A DNA stretch of 64,000 nt from Hyphomicrobium sp. (GTDB lineage: Bacteria; Pseudomonadota; Alphaproteobacteria; Rhizobiales; Hyphomicrobiaceae), in assembly GCA_013141015.1 (NCBI GenBank), contig JABFRT010000036.1, positions 62,001 through 126,000 of the forward strand, in the 5' to 3' direction. Both the position numbers and the translations under genes were made by a program. How positions within the stretch are numbered: the stretch's first letter is position 1; the number at the start of each line of letters is the position of its first letter. Under the pieces are notes generated by a model, which saw nothing but the letters and a program-made list of their open reading frames with translations, ran no database searches and was not told the DNA's origin. Below, piece by piece: positions 17,094 through 26,083 of the stretch.

Positions 17094-17773
17094 GCAACAG
17101 CGATGAGGCGCGCCGCTTTGTCATCTATGAGACCAGAGCCGGCACGGCCCTAATCAGCACTCATGCCGGCCGCTGCTTGGGCGATGGTTCGTATTATTGC
17201 GAGAGCTTTCTCACATTCGGAGTGCGAATGCTCGCGGCGGCATCCGGCAAGTATCCGCAAGACTGTTCTTCAGTCCGCCGTACTCGCCGGACCTCAGACC
17301 GGTCGCGCAGGCCTTTGGGGCATGAAGATCGCCATCTCTGCAATTTTCTCGGTTGCATCGAGCCAGATCGGCAATGGCGCCTGCACCGGGCTGGCCCCCA
17401 TTATCGTTACTACGATTTCCCGGCCGCGCCAGGAAATACTCCCAGGCCAATCGGGAGAAACTCCCATGTTCGTCGGGTCGTTTGAGTGCAATTGCTTAAA
17501 TTCAATATCGAATGCGAGAAGCGCTACCGGATTTTGGCGCCAATTGGAAAGTTCTTGTGCAGCTGGTTGTAAGTTGTGTGCGTGTTGAAGCGTTGCCACG
17601 CCCACGTCTTGTGGGCCCAACGAGCCACACCCGCCGGGACCCAAGCTCCGCGTTCAAATTTATAATTTCGGGATCGAGCTCACCTGCACAAGCCCCGTGC
17701 AGGCGTCTGCGTATGTGCGCAAAAGCGGTAATTTAACAATACAAAACAACAATAACTTGAGAGGAAGCGAGCC
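17094..17773 (+). other. Region upstream of the giant RTX gene; no intact gene
   Basis: About 680 bp. The first part may continue the adhesin decay (a frame reading RRFVIYETRAGTALISTHAG at about 17110-17170). The last 90 bp are A/T-richer and contain the leader of the RTX gene (AATAACTTGAGAGGA before GTG 17774). No promoter could be assigned with confidence. Confidence 0.4.
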
Positions 17774-20700
17774 GTGGCAACAGCAAAGAAGATCGTGGTT
17801 CCGGGTTTGGATGCCGTTGGATTTAGTATCGGCTCTGGCTTTCATACCATGCCGCAGCCGGGCGATGCCGCGCCTCTCCCGCGGGATCTTTTTGTGCGAA
17901 GCCTCAGCGAGGGTTCAGGTGCAAATTCCTCTCCGCTCGCCGGACTTGGCGTAAACGGACAGCACTACACAACGCTGCCGATGCTTGGCAGTGGCGGCAC
18001 GCCGGGCACGGGTGCTACGTCGCAACTCGTGCCGTCGGGCAACGATCTTTACGGCCTGCAATGGCACTTCGGCTACATGGGTGACATCCAGACCATATGG
18101 GACGAGTACTCAGGTGCCGGCGTGCATGTCGGCGTGTATGATGATGGATTGCAGACGAATCATCCGGACCTGCAACCGAACTACGATCCTTCACTGCAGG
18201 TGACAGTTGAAGGCCAGATTGTCGATCCGCTGCAGTCAACAATCACCTATTGGTCGCCACATGGAACCGCGGTTGCTGGCCTCATAGCGGCGGCCAACAA
18301 CGAGATCGGAACGGTCGGCGTTGCATGGGGCGCCGCGCTGACAGGCGTGAATATTTTCTCATTCGGTGCCGACATCAATAACAACTATGCTGGTTTCCTC
18401 GAAGCCGCATCCCAAACCGGCAACTTCGACGTCACCAATCATAGCTGGGGCAAGTTCCCGGGCTTCTGGCAGGATGGCGTTGCCACCGCGCAAGATCAGT
18501 CGTTGCTTGATCATTGGTTCAATGCGCTTGAAACCGGCCGCGGCGGGCTCGGCACAATCAACGTCAAGGCAGCAGGCAACGCCGATCAGAACAGTAATGG
18601 CGATTCGAGTGGCTCGACCCGAGCGACAATTGCTGTTGGTGCGTACGACGACGACGGCGATGCATCGTACTATTCAAGCTATGGCGCCAATCTTCTCGTC
18701 TCCGCACCCTCGAGTGGCGTTGTCGACTTCTTCCTGGGAGCAATCAACAAGGGGCAGGTGACGACGGACTTGACTGAGGTCATCGACGCCGGAGGTCCAT
18801 TGCCGTTGGGTTACAATGGCCTGCCCGATGACGATTATACCAACGGCTTTGGCGGTACGTCTGGCGCAACACCGATCGTCAGCGGTGTGGTGTCTCTTAT
18901 GCTCGACGCCAACGAGAACCTTGGCTGGCGGGACGTGCAAAACATTCTCGCCTATTCCGCACATGAAATTGGCAGCGGTGTCGGTGGCACCCGGCTGAAC
19001 GACGAGAACAACACCTGGCAATACAACGGCGCCGGCAACTGGAACGGCGGTGGCCTGCACTATTCGGAAGACTATGGCTTTGGCGGCGTTGACGCCTACA
19101 ACGCCGTCCGCATGGCCGAGGTCTGGACGCTTTTCAGCGGGCCAAAAACGTCAGCAAACGAAAGCTCGTTTGCCCAGGCGACAACAGATGCTGTCACGCT
19201 TGCTGATGGCCAAGTGACCGACATCCAATTCAATTTCGGCGGGGCTGACTTTACTGTCGATTTTGTAGATATCTCGATCGACATCAGCCACACCAAACTC
19301 GACGACCTCGAGATCAGCTTGATCTCGCCAGACGGTACAGTGTCGTCTTTGGTCGATTTCCGCTTTGAGCTGTATTACACGCCTGATCTCCAGGATGCGA
19401 CGCTGACCTTCGGTGCGAACGGATTTCGCGGTGAAAACGGCACGGGCGAATGGACCATCCGGATTGTCGACCGGTGGCTGCAAGACGAGGGAACCGTCAA
19501 TTCCGCTTCCATTACCCTGCACGGCACGGATACGGCTGACGTAACGCTTGCAGCGTCCAATGACGTGTACCACTTCACAGATGAAGTCTTTGCAACGATT
19601 GCGCGCGATGCCGCGCGCGTTTATCTCGCCGATACCAACGGTGGAACCGATTGGCTCAACCTGTCCGCTATGACAGGAGACATTTTGCTGCGGATGCAGC
19701 AGGGCAATAGCTCCAACGTCGGCGGCGTAACCTTTTTGCGCACGGCCCTTGGTACGGAAATCGAAAATGCTGTCACCGGAGACGGCGATGACGATATTAC
19801 GGGATCACAAGGAAACAATACGATCTTCGGAATGCGCGGCGACGACACCATCTACGCTGCCGACGGAAACGACACGTTGTATGGCGGATCCGGCAATGAC
19901 ACGCTTCAAGGCGGGGCCGGCAATGATATCTTCGTGTTTGATCGGCCGCTGAACGCGTTGACAAACGTCGATAGCGTCGTCGATTTCGATTATCTCTATT
20001 ACACAGAAACACCAGCCGACAGGATATGGTTGGAGAGCCGCGTGTTCACTGGTCTCGCGCTCGGCGCGCTGGACGCAGACGCCTTCGCAATTGGCACTGC
20101 GGCAACAGACGCCAATGATCGCATTATCTATGACGCATTGAGCGGCGCGCTATACTTCGACGCTGATGGGCTCGGCGGCAGCGCCCAGGTCAAGTTTGCG
20201 CAATTTGATCAGTTCGCGACGGTCAACAATGGCCCGCACGCCGTCCTTTCGTTCACCGACTTCGAGGTGGTCGATACGACACAGGCACTCGTGGTGGGCA
20301 GCGGCGCAGATCGGGTTCAGCCGGACGCGCCAACAACATCGACATCCGTTGGTACGCCAAACCTGTTCGGCGATGGCACGCCCATCACCGGGACGCAGTA
20401 TAATGACGAAATTCTCGCCAAAGACTCAGACGAAAGCATAAACGGCCTTGGCGGCGATGACGTTCTGGCCGGCGGCGGAGGCAACGATACCATCAACGGC
20501 GGCGCAGGGTATGACCGCCTCTTCGGTGAGGACGGTGACGATGTGCTGCGCGGTGACGATACGTCAACGACGACAACGAGTCCGGCGGGAGATGAACTCT
20601 ACGGTGACGCCGGCAACGATACGCTTCACGGAAGTTCTCAGCAGAACTTCTTATACAATCTCTTTACCAGCGTTTTCGCTCCAGGGGACCGGCTGGAAGG

Positions 20701-23700
20701 CGGCGACGGCATTGATGTCATATACGGCTATGACGGAAATGACCGGATGGGCGGCGATGACGGAGACGATCAGCTCTATGGCGGTGGCGGCGGAGATGAT
20801 CTGAGAGGCGGTAATGGAAACGATATTCTGGCCGGCGGGGACGGTAGCGACATCATCGATGGCGGCTATGGCGATGATGTCATCTATGCCGGCAAAGGTG
20901 TCGAAAACTTTGTGTACGGCGGAGATTTCATAGACTATTCGGCGCCAGAGTTGAGCATCATCGGATTCGACACCGTTGTCTTCGAGGGCAACTTCGCCGA
21001 TTACGACATCACCGGCGGCGTAAAATTCTTTTTCGGCGACTATTCCGGGCTTATGTTCCGCAATACCACTGTCGGCTCCGCGCTCGCAGACCAGGACACA
21101 ACTCTCCTCGATTGGACGTCCATCGAGAAGCTTGTCTTCGCGGATCAGGAAATCGACCTTGTTGCGCGCCCCATGGCACTCGTCGGCGGGGACCTCACCA
21201 CTTCCAACGACTATGTCAATTCCTCAACGCCGGTATCGATGACAGCCAACGGTTGGGAAAGCATTGCCGTAGTGCAGGGTGCTGGCGATGTGACGATCTC
21301 CGATATCGCAGCGATTGACGAACTGGACTCCGTGCGTCTCCTTCATGTCAACGGCACAACCACGATCAATTCAGACGTACTAAAGTCGCTCAACATAGGC
21401 TTTATTTCGGGTTCACTGACTGTCAATGCTGCGGCCGGTCCACGCGCCCTTGATCTGAGAGCTTTCGCGCTGCGGCTCGATGCCGATGAGCAACTCTCCG
21501 ACAATACTGCGACCGGCGTATCTTTGACCTTTGTCGCCGACGGCATCCTCAGCGCCGCCAATTATGGCCCATCTATTGCGACCGCCGGTGTGAACGGCGC
21601 AAACCTGTCCTTCCAGGCGGCGGAGACGATTAAAATCGTCGACAATGAATCTGTGGATGTTGCTGTACGCTGGGACATTCGCAATGCAACGGCAATTGAT
21701 CTTCGCGGACAGTATCGGACTGTCGAGGAGGTGAACGAAACGTTCCGGGAATACTTTGGCCTCGGTAATCTCGGAATTTTCAACATACTCACACCGCTGG
21801 ACGACTCTGTTTTGAGCGCAGGCGGTGGTAGCGGACAGTTCCAGTACTTAGGCAACGAAATTCAAGGCAACGATCTGATCCGCCTTGGCAACCTCGGCAC
21901 CGTGAATGCCTCAAATGACGGAACGGCTGGCGACGAAGCCAATATCAATGCCGGTCTCGGTTTGCGTGGCACAATTCAGCTCGGCGGCGGCCAGGACGAA
22001 GTGCGTATCCTTGGCTCTGGTGCATTCCAAGGCGGCACGATTGATGGCGGATTCGTCGATCCTGAGTACGGCTTCCTGGAAGCCGACGTGATCCGCACGA
22101 CGTTTGGTGTAGCTGAGGCAATCTCCGATATCAGCGGTAACATTTCGAATTTCGAAATCCTGCATCTGACCGCGACGGGCCTAGGCCACACGGCCGACGC
22201 CACAAAATTCGACTCACTATCGCAGATCGTTGTCTCCAGCACGGCAGACGCAGATCGCACGAATGCAGTCACCAACATCGCCAGCGGGTCGACGGTTACA
22301 TTGATAACTTCCGGCGACTTTGATCAACTCAGCAATAATCTCGGCACTATTGCCCTGCAAATGGCCGGTACGGGGAATGCCGACACGCTGTCCCTGCACT
22401 TCGAGGGAATTGAATCTGACGGTGCCGACGTCGGCCATATCGCGGTTCTTGGCGCAGAATCCGTGCGCATCAGCGGCGATAATCTCGAATATCGATTGGG
22501 TGAAACGGACAGCCTAGGACTTCCTTTGCCGCCAGGGCCCGATACAGATCCGTTCACCGGAGTCGTTCTCGATCTTCAAGATGCAACACGCGTCTACGTT
22601 TCCGGTGAAACGGGTTGGGACTTCACGACGCCCGGCACGAACATTTCAAACGTCACGCTCATCGACGGATCGGCCGTCACGAACGCCGGGCGGCTAAGTG
22701 GCATCGCGGCAAACGCACAAACAGCCAGCGCAGTCACCTTCATCGGCGGTGCGGGCGACGACGTCTTTGAAGGCGGAGCCGGGTTCGACACTCTCCAAGG
22801 TGGAGGCGGCAACGATACCTATATCTTGAATCCGGGCAGCACCGGCGACAGCCTGGTCGAACTTGCAGATGGCGGGTCCGACACCATCCGCTCCGGCCTT
22901 GCTGATATTAATCTCAACGATTTTACAAACATCGAGAACGGCGCACTGACAGGCAATGCAGCACTCTCGATTGTCGGCACAGTGCTTGCCAACCACTTCA
23001 CCGGAAACTCTGCCGACAACACTTTCACAGGTGGGGCAGGTGCCGACACGGCGATATTCTCCGGCAGCTGGGCCGACTATCAGATTGAACGCAACGCTGA
23101 CGGCTCAGTAACCGTGACCGACGAGCGTACCACACCCGCCGACGGCAGCGACACGCTGATCAGCGTCGAGTACCTGCAATTTTCAGACGGGCGGCACTCC
23201 GTCAATCCGCTCGCTCCAACCGACATTGTACTATCCAATACGACGACGTCCGAAGCCTCATATGAGAATATTCTCGTCGGCACGCTATCCGCCGCCGATG
23301 CCGAAGGAGACACGGCGACGTTCCAACTGCTCGACGATGCCGGAGGCCGCTTCAAACTTACCGGCAACGAGATCCGCACCGTCCATCACAGCCTGATCGA
23401 CTTCGAGTACCAGCCTAGCCACAACATCAAAGTGAAAGTGACCGACGGTGATGGCCTGACGTTCGAAAAGACCATTTCGATCAGCATTACCGATTTTAAC
23501 CCCGAGTTTGTGATGGGCCGTGATGCCGATGATATCATCTATGGCGGGTCGCATACCGACATCCTGAACGGCCGCGGCGGCAACGATATCCTGAGAGGAG
23601 GCGGTGGAAGCGACCAAATTACCGGATGGACCGGTGATGATACAGCCGAGTTCTCAGGAAACTTGGCGGACTATGAAATCACCTTCAGTGAAAATGCATT

Positions 23701-24889
23701 CACAGTCCATGACCTGCGCAGCAACGCCGATGGGACCGGCTTTGATGGCATCGATACCGTTTTCTACGGCTATAGCGGGTTTACCGGCAACTACTTCGAT
23801 GTTTCAGTCGAGCATTTAAAGTTCGCCGACGCCATCCTGCATACAGCGGACCTGATTGCACCGAGCGACTTGGCGCTTTCCGCAACCGAAATTGCCGAAA
23901 ACGCAGCGGCAGGTACGGCGGTTGCAACACTGACAACACTGGATTTGAGTGATGCCGTTCCTGGAATTATCACCGAAACCTTCACCTACACCCTCCTCGA
24001 CGACGCAGGTGGGCGGTTCGCGATTTCTGGCGACAAGCTGGTGGTCGTATCGCCCGCCAGCCTCGATTTTGAGCAGGCAGCATCGCACGACGTGATCATC
24101 AAGGTCACCGACAGCGACAACCACGTGTTCGAGAAGACGTTCACAATCGCCGTTACCGACGTCAACCCAGAAGTAGCTAACGGAGACGCCGGAGCCAACA
24201 CGCTTGTCGGCGGCAACGGTGGCGACATTCTCAATGGCAGAGGTGGTGCTGACATCCTGCGCGGTGGCGATGGCAACGACATCTACATCGTCGATAACGC
24301 CGCCGATCAGGTTGAAGAAATCGCCGGTCAGGGCTTCGACCGCGTTTATGCAACAGCATCGTATGCGTTGGAAGCGGGCGTATCGGTCGAGAACCTAAAG
24401 GCGGCGCCGCTCGCGTCGACCACCGCCATTAATCTGGACGGCAATGAATTGAAGCAGATCATCCAGGGCAACAACGGCGTCAACGTGATCCGTGGCGGTG
24501 CTGGCAACGACAGCATCTATGGCTTTGGCGGCAACGACCGGATCGAAGGCGAGAAGGGTAACGACAACCTGTTCGGCGGCACCGGCGTCGATCGCTTCAT
24601 CTTCCGCGAGAGTGCCGGTGTCACCAACGGTATCGACCGGATTTATGACTTCACCAGTGCCGACCAGATCGTCATCGATGCGCTTGGTATAATCCGCACC
24701 ACACTCGCGACCGCCGAACAATTGGCGTTTGGAACGAGCGCCTTCGATGCAAACGATCGCGTAATTTACGATCAATCAAGCGGCGTGGTGCGCTACGACG
24801 CCGATGGAACGGGTAGCAAGGCGGCTATCGTTCTGGCCGTGCTCGACACCAAGCCCGGCGTGACGTTCGCCGACTTCGAGTTCATATGA
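17774..24889 (+). CDS. Giant subtilase (S8) with P-domain, cadherin-like and RTX repeats; type I secreted
   Basis: 2371 residues from a GTG with AGAGGA 10 nt upstream. The S8 catalytic domain (about 95-400) has its triad intact: Asp123 (VYDDG), His163 (HGTAVAGL) and Ser363 (GGTSGATP), with Asn269 as oxyanion residue. A proprotein-convertase P-domain follows (about 480-585). RTX nonapeptide blocks lie at about 670-720, 872-955, 970-1042, 1657-1760, 1915-1963, 2136-2175 and 2233-2280. Two cadherin-like units (about 1814-1911, 2028-2133) alternate with the late RTX blocks. There is no Sec signal; the C-terminal roughly 90 residues look like a type I secretion signal. Expected to be a calcium-dependent extracellular protease. 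A HlyC-like acyltransferase follows. Confidence 0.93.
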   Translation: MATAKKIVVPGLDAVGFSIGSGFHTMPQPGDAAPLPRDLFVRSLSEGSGANSSPLAGLGVNGQHYTTLPMLGSGGTPGTGATSQLVPSGNDLYGLQWHFGYMGDIQTIWDEYSGAGVHVGVYDDGLQTNHPDLQPNYDPSLQVTVEGQIVDPLQSTITYWSPHGTAVAGLIAAANNEIGTVGVAWGAALTGVNIFSFGADINNNYAGFLEAASQTGNFDVTNHSWGKFPGFWQDGVATAQDQSLLDHWFNALETGRGGLGTINVKAAGNADQNSNGDSSGSTRATIAVGAYDDDGDASYYSSYGANLLVSAPSSGVVDFFLGAINKGQVTTDLTEVIDAGGPLPLGYNGLPDDDYTNGFGGTSGATPIVSGVVSLMLDANENLGWRDVQNILAYSAHEIGSGVGGTRLNDENNTWQYNGAGNWNGGGLHYSEDYGFGGVDAYNAVRMAEVWTLFSGPKTSANESSFAQATTDAVTLADGQVTDIQFNFGGADFTVDFVDISIDISHTKLDDLEISLISPDGTVSSLVDFRFELYYTPDLQDATLTFGANGFRGENGTGEWTIRIVDRWLQDEGTVNSASITLHGTDTADVTLAASNDVYHFTDEVFATIARDAARVYLADTNGGTDWLNLSAMTGDILLRMQQGNSSNVGGVTFLRTALGTEIENAVTGDGDDDITGSQGNNTIFGMRGDDTIYAADGNDTLYGGSGNDTLQGGAGNDIFVFDRPLNALTNVDSVVDFDYLYYTETPADRIWLESRVFTGLALGALDADAFAIGTAATDANDRIIYDALSGALYFDADGLGGSAQVKFAQFDQFATVNNGPHAVLSFTDFEVVDTTQALVVGSGADRVQPDAPTTSTSVGTPNLFGDGTPITGTQYNDEILAKDSDESINGLGGDDVLAGGGGNDTINGGAGYDRLFGEDGDDVLRGDDTSTTTTSPAGDELYGDAGNDTLHGSSQQNFLYNLFTSVFAPGDRLEGGDGIDVIYGYDGNDRMGGDDGDDQLYGGGGGDDLRGGNGNDILAGGDGSDIIDGGYGDDVIYAGKGVENFVYGGDFIDYSAPELSIIGFDTVVFEGNFADYDITGGVKFFFGDYSGLMFRNTTVGSALADQDTTLLDWTSIEKLVFADQEIDLVARPMALVGGDLTTSNDYVNSSTPVSMTANGWESIAVVQGAGDVTISDIAAIDELDSVRLLHVNGTTTINSDVLKSLNIGFISGSLTVNAAAGPRALDLRAFALRLDADEQLSDNTATGVSLTFVADGILSAANYGPSIATAGVNGANLSFQAAETIKIVDNESVDVAVRWDIRNATAIDLRGQYRTVEEVNETFREYFGLGNLGIFNILTPLDDSVLSAGGGSGQFQYLGNEIQGNDLIRLGNLGTVNASNDGTAGDEANINAGLGLRGTIQLGGGQDEVRILGSGAFQGGTIDGGFVDPEYGFLEADVIRTTFGVAEAISDISGNISNFEILHLTATGLGHTADATKFDSLSQIVVSSTADADRTNAVTNIASGSTVTLITSGDFDQLSNNLGTIALQMAGTGNADTLSLHFEGIESDGADVGHIAVLGAESVRISGDNLEYRLGETDSLGLPLPPGPDTDPFTGVVLDLQDATRVYVSGETGWDFTTPGTNISNVTLIDGSAVTNAGRLSGIAANAQTASAVTFIGGAGDDVFEGGAGFDTLQGGGGNDTYILNPGSTGDSLVELADGGSDTIRSGLADINLNDFTNIENGALTGNAALSIVGTVLANHFTGNSADNTFTGGAGADTAIFSGSWADYQIERNADGSVTVTDERTTPADGSDTLISVEYLQFSDGRHSVNPLAPTDIVLSNTTTSEASYENILVGTLSAADAEGDTATFQLLDDAGGRFKLTGNEIRTVHHSLIDFEYQPSHNIKVKVTDGDGLTFEKTISISITDFNPEFVMGRDADDIIYGGSHTDILNGRGGNDILRGGGGSDQITGWTGDDTAEFSGNLADYEITFSENAFTVHDLRSNADGTGFDGIDTVFYGYSGFTGNYFDVSVEHLKFADAILHTADLIAPSDLALSATEIAENAAAGTAVATLTTLDLSDAVPGIITETFTYTLLDDAGGRFAISGDKLVVVSPASLDFEQAASHDVIIKVTDSDNHVFEKTFTIAVTDVNPEVANGDAGANTLVGGNGGDILNGRGGADILRGGDGNDIYIVDNAADQVEEIAGQGFDRVYATASYALEAGVSVENLKAAPLASTTAINLDGNELKQIIQGNNGVNVIRGGAGNDSIYGFGGNDRIEGEKGNDNLFGGTGVDRFIFRESAGVTNGIDRIYDFTSADQIVIDALGIIRTTLATAEQLAFGTSAFDANDRVIYDQSSGVVRYDADGTGSKAAIVLAVLDTKPGVTFADFEFI

Positions 24890-24897
24890 TGGGCAAC

Positions 24898-24931
24898 GTG
24901 CAGCCACGCAGCTTCGGCTTGGTGGCTGCAC
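24898..24931 (+). promoter_or_regulatory. Strong hairpin between the subtilase gene and the acyltransferase gene
   Basis: GTGCAGCCAC (24898-24907) pairs perfectly with GTGGCTGCAC (24922-24931). The interior holds AGC-TTCG-GCT, a UUCG tetraloop. It starts 9 bp after the stop codon and lacks a T tract, so it may be an attenuator or a 3'-end stabiliser rather than a full terminator. Confidence 0.5.
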
Positions 24932-25066
24932 ACCGCGCTCAGCCAGCACTCAGCCGGAGAAGGTGCAGGATCGGTGCCCTCGAACAACGCCATCCGGCAC
25001 ATGGTACATAGCACGTGGCGCACGGTGTCTGAGCAATCGAACACGGCAATAGGAGAGGCCACCCAC

Positions 25067-25585
25067 ATGACGGATACAGCGCCGAATACTGCAACGGCAC
25101 AGCAACTCGACGCCGAACAAGCACGCAAGCACGCCGCAATTTCGAAGCGCCTTGAAGTTTCTCTCGGCCAGTTCGTTGTTTTGATGATGCGCTCACCGCA
25201 TTACCGCCATCACACGCTTGGCGATCTCGAATGGCTTGTCACGCCGCCGGTGCTGGCAGGCCAATTCGCTATTGCCGAAGCGCAATCGAAAGACAACGGC
25301 TTCACAGCGCCGGTTGCGGCGGTGACCTGGGCACGCGTATCACCTGAGGTAACAGCAAAGCTGACGGCGTCGATTGAAAAGCCGTTCCGGCTGCGTCCGG
25401 ACGAGTGGAAGAGCGGCGATTATATCTGGGTCATCGACGCGCATGGCGACGCCAAGGTCATCACCAGTATGCTGCAGCGCATGGCTGAGAACGAATGGAA
25501 AGGCCAACAGGTGCGCGTGCGCATCGCCGGAAAAGACGGCAAACCGGAAATCAAACTCTTCACCGGTGGCGCGGCGGCTGCCTGA
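25067..25585 (+). CDS. HlyC/RtxC-like toxin-activating lysine acyltransferase
   Basis: 172 residues from ATG 25067 (AGGAG 12 nt upstream). Alignment by eye to HlyC-type proteins: GQFVVLMMRSPHYRHH, LGDLEWLVTPPVLAGQFAIA, VAAVTWARVSPEV, RLRPDEWKSGDYIWVIDAHGD. Family enzymes transfer a fatty acyl chain from acyl-ACP to lysines of an RTX protoxin in the cytosol before export. The catalytic Asp of HlyC corresponds to Asp124. The catalytic His context S-P-x-H-R is here S43-P-H45-Y46-R47, so the His is displaced by one residue. Placement 177 bp after the subtilase/RTX gene makes that protein the obvious partner. Confidence 0.82.
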   Translation: MTDTAPNTATAQQLDAEQARKHAAISKRLEVSLGQFVVLMMRSPHYRHHTLGDLEWLVTPPVLAGQFAIAEAQSKDNGFTAPVAAVTWARVSPEVTAKLTASIEKPFRLRPDEWKSGDYIWVIDAHGDAKVITSMLQRMAENEWKGQQVRVRIAGKDGKPEIKLFTGGAAAA

Positions 25586-25886
25586 GGCGCCAGTTGTTGC
25601 GCAATGTCCGCGCCCCGCGAAGTCTCACGGACTCAGTCACTCCGGCCGTGACCGAATGGACAACCTCCTGCAAGATCACAGCAGGGCAAGGCCGGATGAT
25701 AACTTCAGGTCTCGAGGCCGCGCTCTGGCTGGGTCATGAGGTCGAAATTTTTTGATCAACGGTGTTGCCGCGGCACAGCAAGAACACCTGCGGTTTTGGT
25801 GCGTCCCATGTGCTTCCCAGAGAGCCAACGCGAAAAACGCCGCAAATTTCGGAGCGCGTAAGCGGTAGATTGCTTTTATGGGAAAA

Positions 25887-25962
25887 TGGTGCCGCTTGCG
25901 TGACTCGAACACGCGACCCCGTCATTACGAATGACGTGCTCTACCGGCTGAGCTAAAGCGGC
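25887..25962 (-). tRNA. tRNA-Thr (anticodon CGT)
   Basis: 76 nt with encoded CCA. The acceptor stem GCCGCTT/AAGCGGC, anticodon loop TTCGTAA and T arm CGCGT-GTTCGAG-T-ACGCG-type pairing are consistent. It reads ACG codons. The 301 bp to its right-hand neighbour on the left (25586-25886) hold no recognisable gene. Confidence 0.95.
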
Positions 25963-26083
25963 TTCTCTCGGTCGGCAATTGCCGCGAGGAGGCGAGGGAT
26001 ACCCTCTCGAACCAGGAAAAGCAAGCGTCGAACCGCTGCCGCCACCATGGCATTCCAGCAAAAGCCCCAGAATTCCGTGCGGC

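Noticed and set aside
19785-20900. Repetitive DNA that might be a tandem or CRISPR-like repeat
   Set aside because: The periodicity is the 27-bp coding period of RTX nonapeptides; no palindromic repeats with unique spacers are present.
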